A stretch of 64,000 bases of DNA from an uncultured Eubacteriales bacterium (GTDB lineage Bacteria; Bacillota; Clostridia; Lachnospirales; Lachnospiraceae): NCBI GenBank assembly GCA_900315305.1, contig OMYS01000014.1:26877-90876 (forward strand), in the 5' to 3' direction. Made by a program: the position numbers and the translations under genes. Of the stretch, positions 60,868 to 64,000 are shown piece after piece (within the stretch, counting starts at the first letter, position 1; each line of letters begins with the position of its first letter). The notes under the pieces are model-generated. The model was not told where the DNA came from and made no database searches. It saw nothing but the letters and a program-made list of their open reading frames with translations.

Positions 60868-63504
60868 GTGAATCATTTGGTACTGGGAATTGCGGCGCAT
60901 GTCGACGCAGGAAAGACGACGCTGGCGGAGGCCATGCTGTACCTTTCGGGGACAATCAGAAGGGCGGGACGCGTCGATCACGGGGACGCGTTCCTCGATA
61001 CGGACCGGGCGGAGAAGGAGCGGGGAATCACGATTTTTTCAAAGATCGCCCGCCTTTCATGGAATGAGAGGAAGCTGATTCTTCTCGATACGCCGGGGCA
61101 CGTCGATTTCTCAGCCGAGATGGAGAGAACGCTTCAGGTCATGGACGCAGCCGTGCTCGTGATCAGCGGGACTGACGGCGTACAGAGCCACACGAGGACG
61201 CTGTGGAGGCTCCTTCGGCACTACGGCATACCGGTCTTTATTTTCGTGAATAAGATGGACCTCTCCGGAGCCGACAGGGAGAGAGTCCTTGCGGGTCTGA
61301 AGGAGGAGCTTGACAGAAGCTGCGTCGATTTCACGGCATCTCCTGCGGAGTCGGAAGGACACGGGGCGTGGGCGGAGGACGTGGCCACGGGAAATGAGAG
61401 TCTCCTCGAGCAGTACCTGGAGACCGGAGATGTGAAGGAGGGCGATGTCGCCGGGGCCGTCGCGAAGCGTGAGCTCTTCCCGGTCTGGTTCGGGTCGGCG
61501 CTCCGCATGACAGGAGTGCGGGAGCTCCTTGATGGCATCTGCCATTTTTCACGGGAGAAGGCGTGGCCGGATGCGTTCGCCGCGCGCGTATACAAGATCT
61601 CGAGAGATCCGCAGGGCATGCGGCTTACGTGGCTTAAAATGACCGGCGGGTCGCTCCGCGTAAGAGACGCCGTCAAGGTGCGCGGCGAGGAGTGGAAGGC
61701 GGACCAGCTGCGCCTCTACTCGGGAGAAAAATACGAGACGGCGGAACGTGTATCGGCCGGAGATATCTGCGCCGTAACCGGTCTTGACGGCACGCGTCCT
61801 GGCGACTGCCTCGGCGCGGAGACCGGGACAAATGAGCCTCTTCTTGAGCCCGTGGAGACCTGTGAGCTGCTTCTCCCTCCGGATGCGGACGCGCGGGACG
61901 TCTACCGGCGCCTTATCCCCTACGAGGAGGAATACCCGGAGCTTCATATTGTCTGGGACGAGACGCACGGGGCCATCCGCATTCAGCTGATGGGAGACGT
62001 GCAGACCGATATCTTTGCACGCATGATCCGGGAGGACCTGGGAATCAGCGTGTCGTTCGGGCCGGGGCGAGTGATCTACAAGGAGACGGTCGCGAAGGCC
62101 GTCGAGGGAGTCGGTCATTTTGAGCCGCTGCGCCACTACGCGGAGGTTCATCTTCTGATCGAGCCCGGCGATCCTGGCAGCGGTGTTCAGGCCTTCACAA
62201 ATTGTCCGACCGATGTCCTCGCGCGCCACTGGCAGCAGCTTGTCATGACGCATGTCCTCGAGCGGGACTACCCGGGCGTGCTGACGGGATCCGCTCTCAC
62301 GGACGTCCGGATCACGCTCCTTGCTGGGCGCGCGAGCGTAAAGCACACGGAGGGAGGAGACTTCCGGGAGGCGACGCGCCGCGCCATCCGGCAGGGCCTC
62401 ATGAGCACGGAGTGCGTGCTGCTCGAGCCGGTGTATTCATTTTTCATGGAGGTGCCGGAGGATGCGGTGGGACGGGCCCTGACTGACCTTGCCGCCATGG
62501 GCGCGAAGACGGAGCCGCCATCCTTCCGCGAGAAGGCGGCGGGCAGAACGGCGGTGCTCCGGGGAGAGGTCCCCGCGTCGGAGACCGCCGGATACGCGGC
62601 AGCTCTCCGCTCCTATACGAGAGGAGAGGGGACGTGCACCTTTGTCTTCAAGGGCTATGCGCCCTGCCATAACGCAGAGGACGTGATTAGAAGCATCGGC
62701 TACGACGCGGAGCGGGACACGGAGAATCCGAGCTCGTCCGTATTCTGTTCACACGGGGCCGGCTTCATTGTTCCGTGGGACAAGGTCAGGGACTACATGC
62801 ATGTCCCGGCCGCGTGGAGCGGCGATGAAGAGGAGGAGTCCTTCTATGACGGGGCAGACGCATTCGGCGCGGCAAGCGGCTTCGGCAGAGGAATCCGCGA
62901 GAAACATGAGGTGCCCCTCGAGGAGGACGAGGAGTACCTTGCGATCTACCGGAGAGAATTCGGCGGGCGATCAGAGACCGAGGTGCGCGAGAAGGAGAGG
63001 AGCCGGTCGTCCTCCGCAAAGCGCCGGACGGAGGTGCGGCCGAAGCTCGACAAGCACGGGCAGCCGATCTACCCGAAGAAGGATGAAAAAAAGCCCTATC
63101 TTATTATTGACGGGTATAATATGATATATGCGTGGCCCGAGCTTCGGGCCCTCTTTGAGAAAAATATGGATGCCGCCCGCGGCAAGCTCGTCGATATCCT
63201 CGACAACTACCGGGGATATCTCGGGATCCGGATGACCGTCGTCTTCGACGCCTGGAAAATGAAGGGCGGGCGCGGGTCGCGGGAGGAAAGGAACGGCCTT
63301 GAGATCCTCTACACAGAGGAAAATGAGACGGCCGACTCGAGGATCGAGCGAATGGTGCATGAGCTTGGCGGAAAATACCACATCACGGTCGCGACCTCGG
63401 ACGGCCTCGAGCAGCTGACGGTCATGCGTCTCGGCGCGCTCCGCATGTCGGCGCGCGAGCTTCAGGAGGACATAAGGCGCGTCTCCGGGCCGGGAGAAGG
63501 CTGA
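60868..63504 (+). CDS. TetM-like translational GTPase fused to a C-terminal YacP/Rae1-type NYN nuclease domain
   Basis: 878 residues. EF-G-like part: AHVDAGKTT (10-18), RGIT (52-55), DTPGH (74-78), NKMD (128-131), then domains II-V (AGRASVKHTEGGDFREA, ECVLLEPVYSF). The YSPVST loop of TetM, used against tetracycline, is absent. A basic linker (about 700-742) leads to an NYN domain from about 743: IIDGYNMIYAWPEL (Asp748), VVFDAW, TEENETADSRIERMVHEL, VATSDGLEQ, like YacP/Rae1. Start is GTG 60868 or TTG 60877, the latter with GAGGTGA upstream. Inferred ribosome-targeted nuclease. Confidence 0.88.
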   Translation: MNHLVLGIAAHVDAGKTTLAEAMLYLSGTIRRAGRVDHGDAFLDTDRAEKERGITIFSKIARLSWNERKLILLDTPGHVDFSAEMERTLQVMDAAVLVISGTDGVQSHTRTLWRLLRHYGIPVFIFVNKMDLSGADRERVLAGLKEELDRSCVDFTASPAESEGHGAWAEDVATGNESLLEQYLETGDVKEGDVAGAVAKRELFPVWFGSALRMTGVRELLDGICHFSREKAWPDAFAARVYKISRDPQGMRLTWLKMTGGSLRVRDAVKVRGEEWKADQLRLYSGEKYETAERVSAGDICAVTGLDGTRPGDCLGAETGTNEPLLEPVETCELLLPPDADARDVYRRLIPYEEEYPELHIVWDETHGAIRIQLMGDVQTDIFARMIREDLGISVSFGPGRVIYKETVAKAVEGVGHFEPLRHYAEVHLLIEPGDPGSGVQAFTNCPTDVLARHWQQLVMTHVLERDYPGVLTGSALTDVRITLLAGRASVKHTEGGDFREATRRAIRQGLMSTECVLLEPVYSFFMEVPEDAVGRALTDLAAMGAKTEPPSFREKAAGRTAVLRGEVPASETAGYAAALRSYTRGEGTCTFVFKGYAPCHNAEDVIRSIGYDAERDTENPSSSVFCSHGAGFIVPWDKVRDYMHVPAAWSGDEEEESFYDGADAFGAASGFGRGIREKHEVPLEEDEEYLAIYRREFGGRSETEVREKERSRSSSAKRRTEVRPKLDKHGQPIYPKKDEKKPYLIIDGYNMIYAWPELRALFEKNMDAARGKLVDILDNYRGYLGIRMTVVFDAWKMKGGRGSREERNGLEILYTEENETADSRIERMVHELGGKYHITVATSDGLEQLTVMRLGALRMSARELQEDIRRVSGPGEG

Positions 63505-63605
63505 GAGCCTGCCCTGGAAGCAGCAGACATATCAGGGGTGGTTAGGGTTGAGATTCCGGGACTGCGCGTAAGAGACGGCATCTTGTAAGGACAGGGAGGT
63601 TCATT

Positions 63606-64000
63606 TTGCGGAAAATGCGGAGAAAAATTGAGGAAGCATACAGTACGTCCGCGCAGTTTGAGTACGCGGAGCAGGGCTTTGACAGGAACTGGGGGCCGGC
63701 GGCCATCACGAACCTGATGATCGCGCTCGGCGCGGAGAGGCGCCTTGACATGCCGGTCGACAGGACGGGCCTTGAGCGCGGGAGCGCGGAGGATTTCTAT
63801 CCGATCCGCGTCGCGGATGAGAAGGTCTACATGGCGGTCGCCATGCTCGGCGAGCGGGAGCTGATGTACATCAACGCGGATATTTTCGGGCGCTTCGGCG
63901 GAACGGTGCCCTTCCGCGTGCGGGCTTATATCCGCGCCTGCCTCCGCGCCTTCCGGATCGGGGACGCGTATCCCCTGCCGGCGGTTCATCTCACGGAGGA
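63606..64000 (+). CDS. Partial gene, possible C39-like peptidase relative
   Basis: Runs off the right edge; about 131 residues visible. TTG at 63606 has GGAGG 6 bp upstream; an in-frame ATG at 63615 is 15 bp from it. The sequence FEYAEQGFDRNWGPAAITNLMIALG resembles the CGPTAITNLL active-site segment of C39-like cysteine peptidases, but Trp stands where the catalytic Cys would be. Later residues (YPIRVADEKVYMAVAMLGE, FRVRAYIRACLRAF) are not recognised. If the resemblance is real, the protein is probably a non-catalytic member. Confidence 0.5.
   Translation, partial: MRKMRRKIEEAYSTSAQFEYAEQGFDRNWGPAAITNLMIALGAERRLDMPVDRTGLERGSAEDFYPIRVADEKVYMAVAMLGERELMYINADIFGRFGGTVPFRVRAYIRACLRAFRIGDAYPLPAVHLTE

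Noticed and set aside
60868..63504. Tetracycline resistance gene (tetM/W/O class)
   Set aside because: The YSPVST loop needed for drug release is replaced by SVKHTEGGDF-type sequence, and a nuclease domain is fused; the gene sits in a chromosomal housekeeping context without mobile elements.

Overview
The window reads as chromosome of a moderately GC-rich Clostridia member, most likely Lachnospiraceae or a close relative. The support is gene content and order: asp23-nusB-xseA-xseB-tlyA-nadK-argR-recN, gapA-pgk-tpiA-gpmI, secG-rnr-smpB-ssrA, iscR-like/iscS/mnmA, an Ech-type [NiFe] hydrogenase, and a GGGtGRT-family gene. GTG and TTG starts are common, promoters often carry an extended -10 box, and coding is almost entirely on the + strand. 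No rRNA or tRNA gene, prophage or intact insertion sequence was seen. The only RNA gene of a known class is tmRNA.

Layout. 0-4 kb: end of a sirtuin gene, gltX, a phosphopantetheinyl transferase gene and prfC, all overlapping. 4-10.4 kb: a long housekeeping operon behind a TTGAAT-17-TATAAT promoter. 10.5-15.9 kb: glgA, recA (perfect SOS box), recX, rny. 16.4-20.1 kb: iscR-like, iscS, mnmA, PHP phosphatase; the scaffold gene (nifU/iscU) that often lies between iscS and mnmA is absent and a hairpin-rich remnant sits there. 20.4-25.4 kb: lower glycolysis with highly-expressed codon bias. 25.5-28.9 kb: secG, rnr, smpB, tmRNA, a protein-export and RNA-quality-control block. 29-33 kb: GH2 beta-mannosidase and a phosphatase. 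33-43.6 kb: two-component system, hisHF, ung, queH, argH, asd, topB, hexapeptide protein. 43.7-52.5 kb: traX-like gene (minus strand), then six Ech hydrogenase genes and hypCDE. 52.5-54.3 kb: IscU-like scaffold plus GGGtGRT protein from its own strong promoter. 54.4-57.1 kb: YgiQ radical SAM protein and a small membrane protein. 57.1-58 kb: about 900 bp without protein genes. 58-64 kb: J-domain protein (minus strand), larC, a TetM-like translational GTPase fused to a YacP/Rae1-type nuclease domain, and a partial gene.

The two most unusual signals are in the last 7 kb. First, minus-strand 57.8-57.25 kb has a near-consensus promoter, five copies of a 36-37 nt module (GGAGGUAC ... AACGA ... ACCC) and a closing hairpin, with no start codon after any of the perfect Shine-Dalgarno hexamers. 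It looks like a standalone structured RNA of about 550 nt that I cannot assign to a known class. Second, the GTPase at 60.9-63.5 kb joins a ribosome A-site-binding scaffold to a nuclease domain related to the A-site endonuclease Rae1, suggesting a single-polypeptide ribosome-rescue or mRNA-cleavage factor.

Three families of short, non-coding, inverted-repeat-bounded elements (A, B and C below) are scattered between genes. One supplies the last codons and stop of recX. Tandem-repeat or low-complexity C-terminal tails occur in three unrelated proteins (LarC, YgiQ, the EchF-like ferredoxin), and in larC a one-base insertion in a 72-bp repeat shifts the frame.
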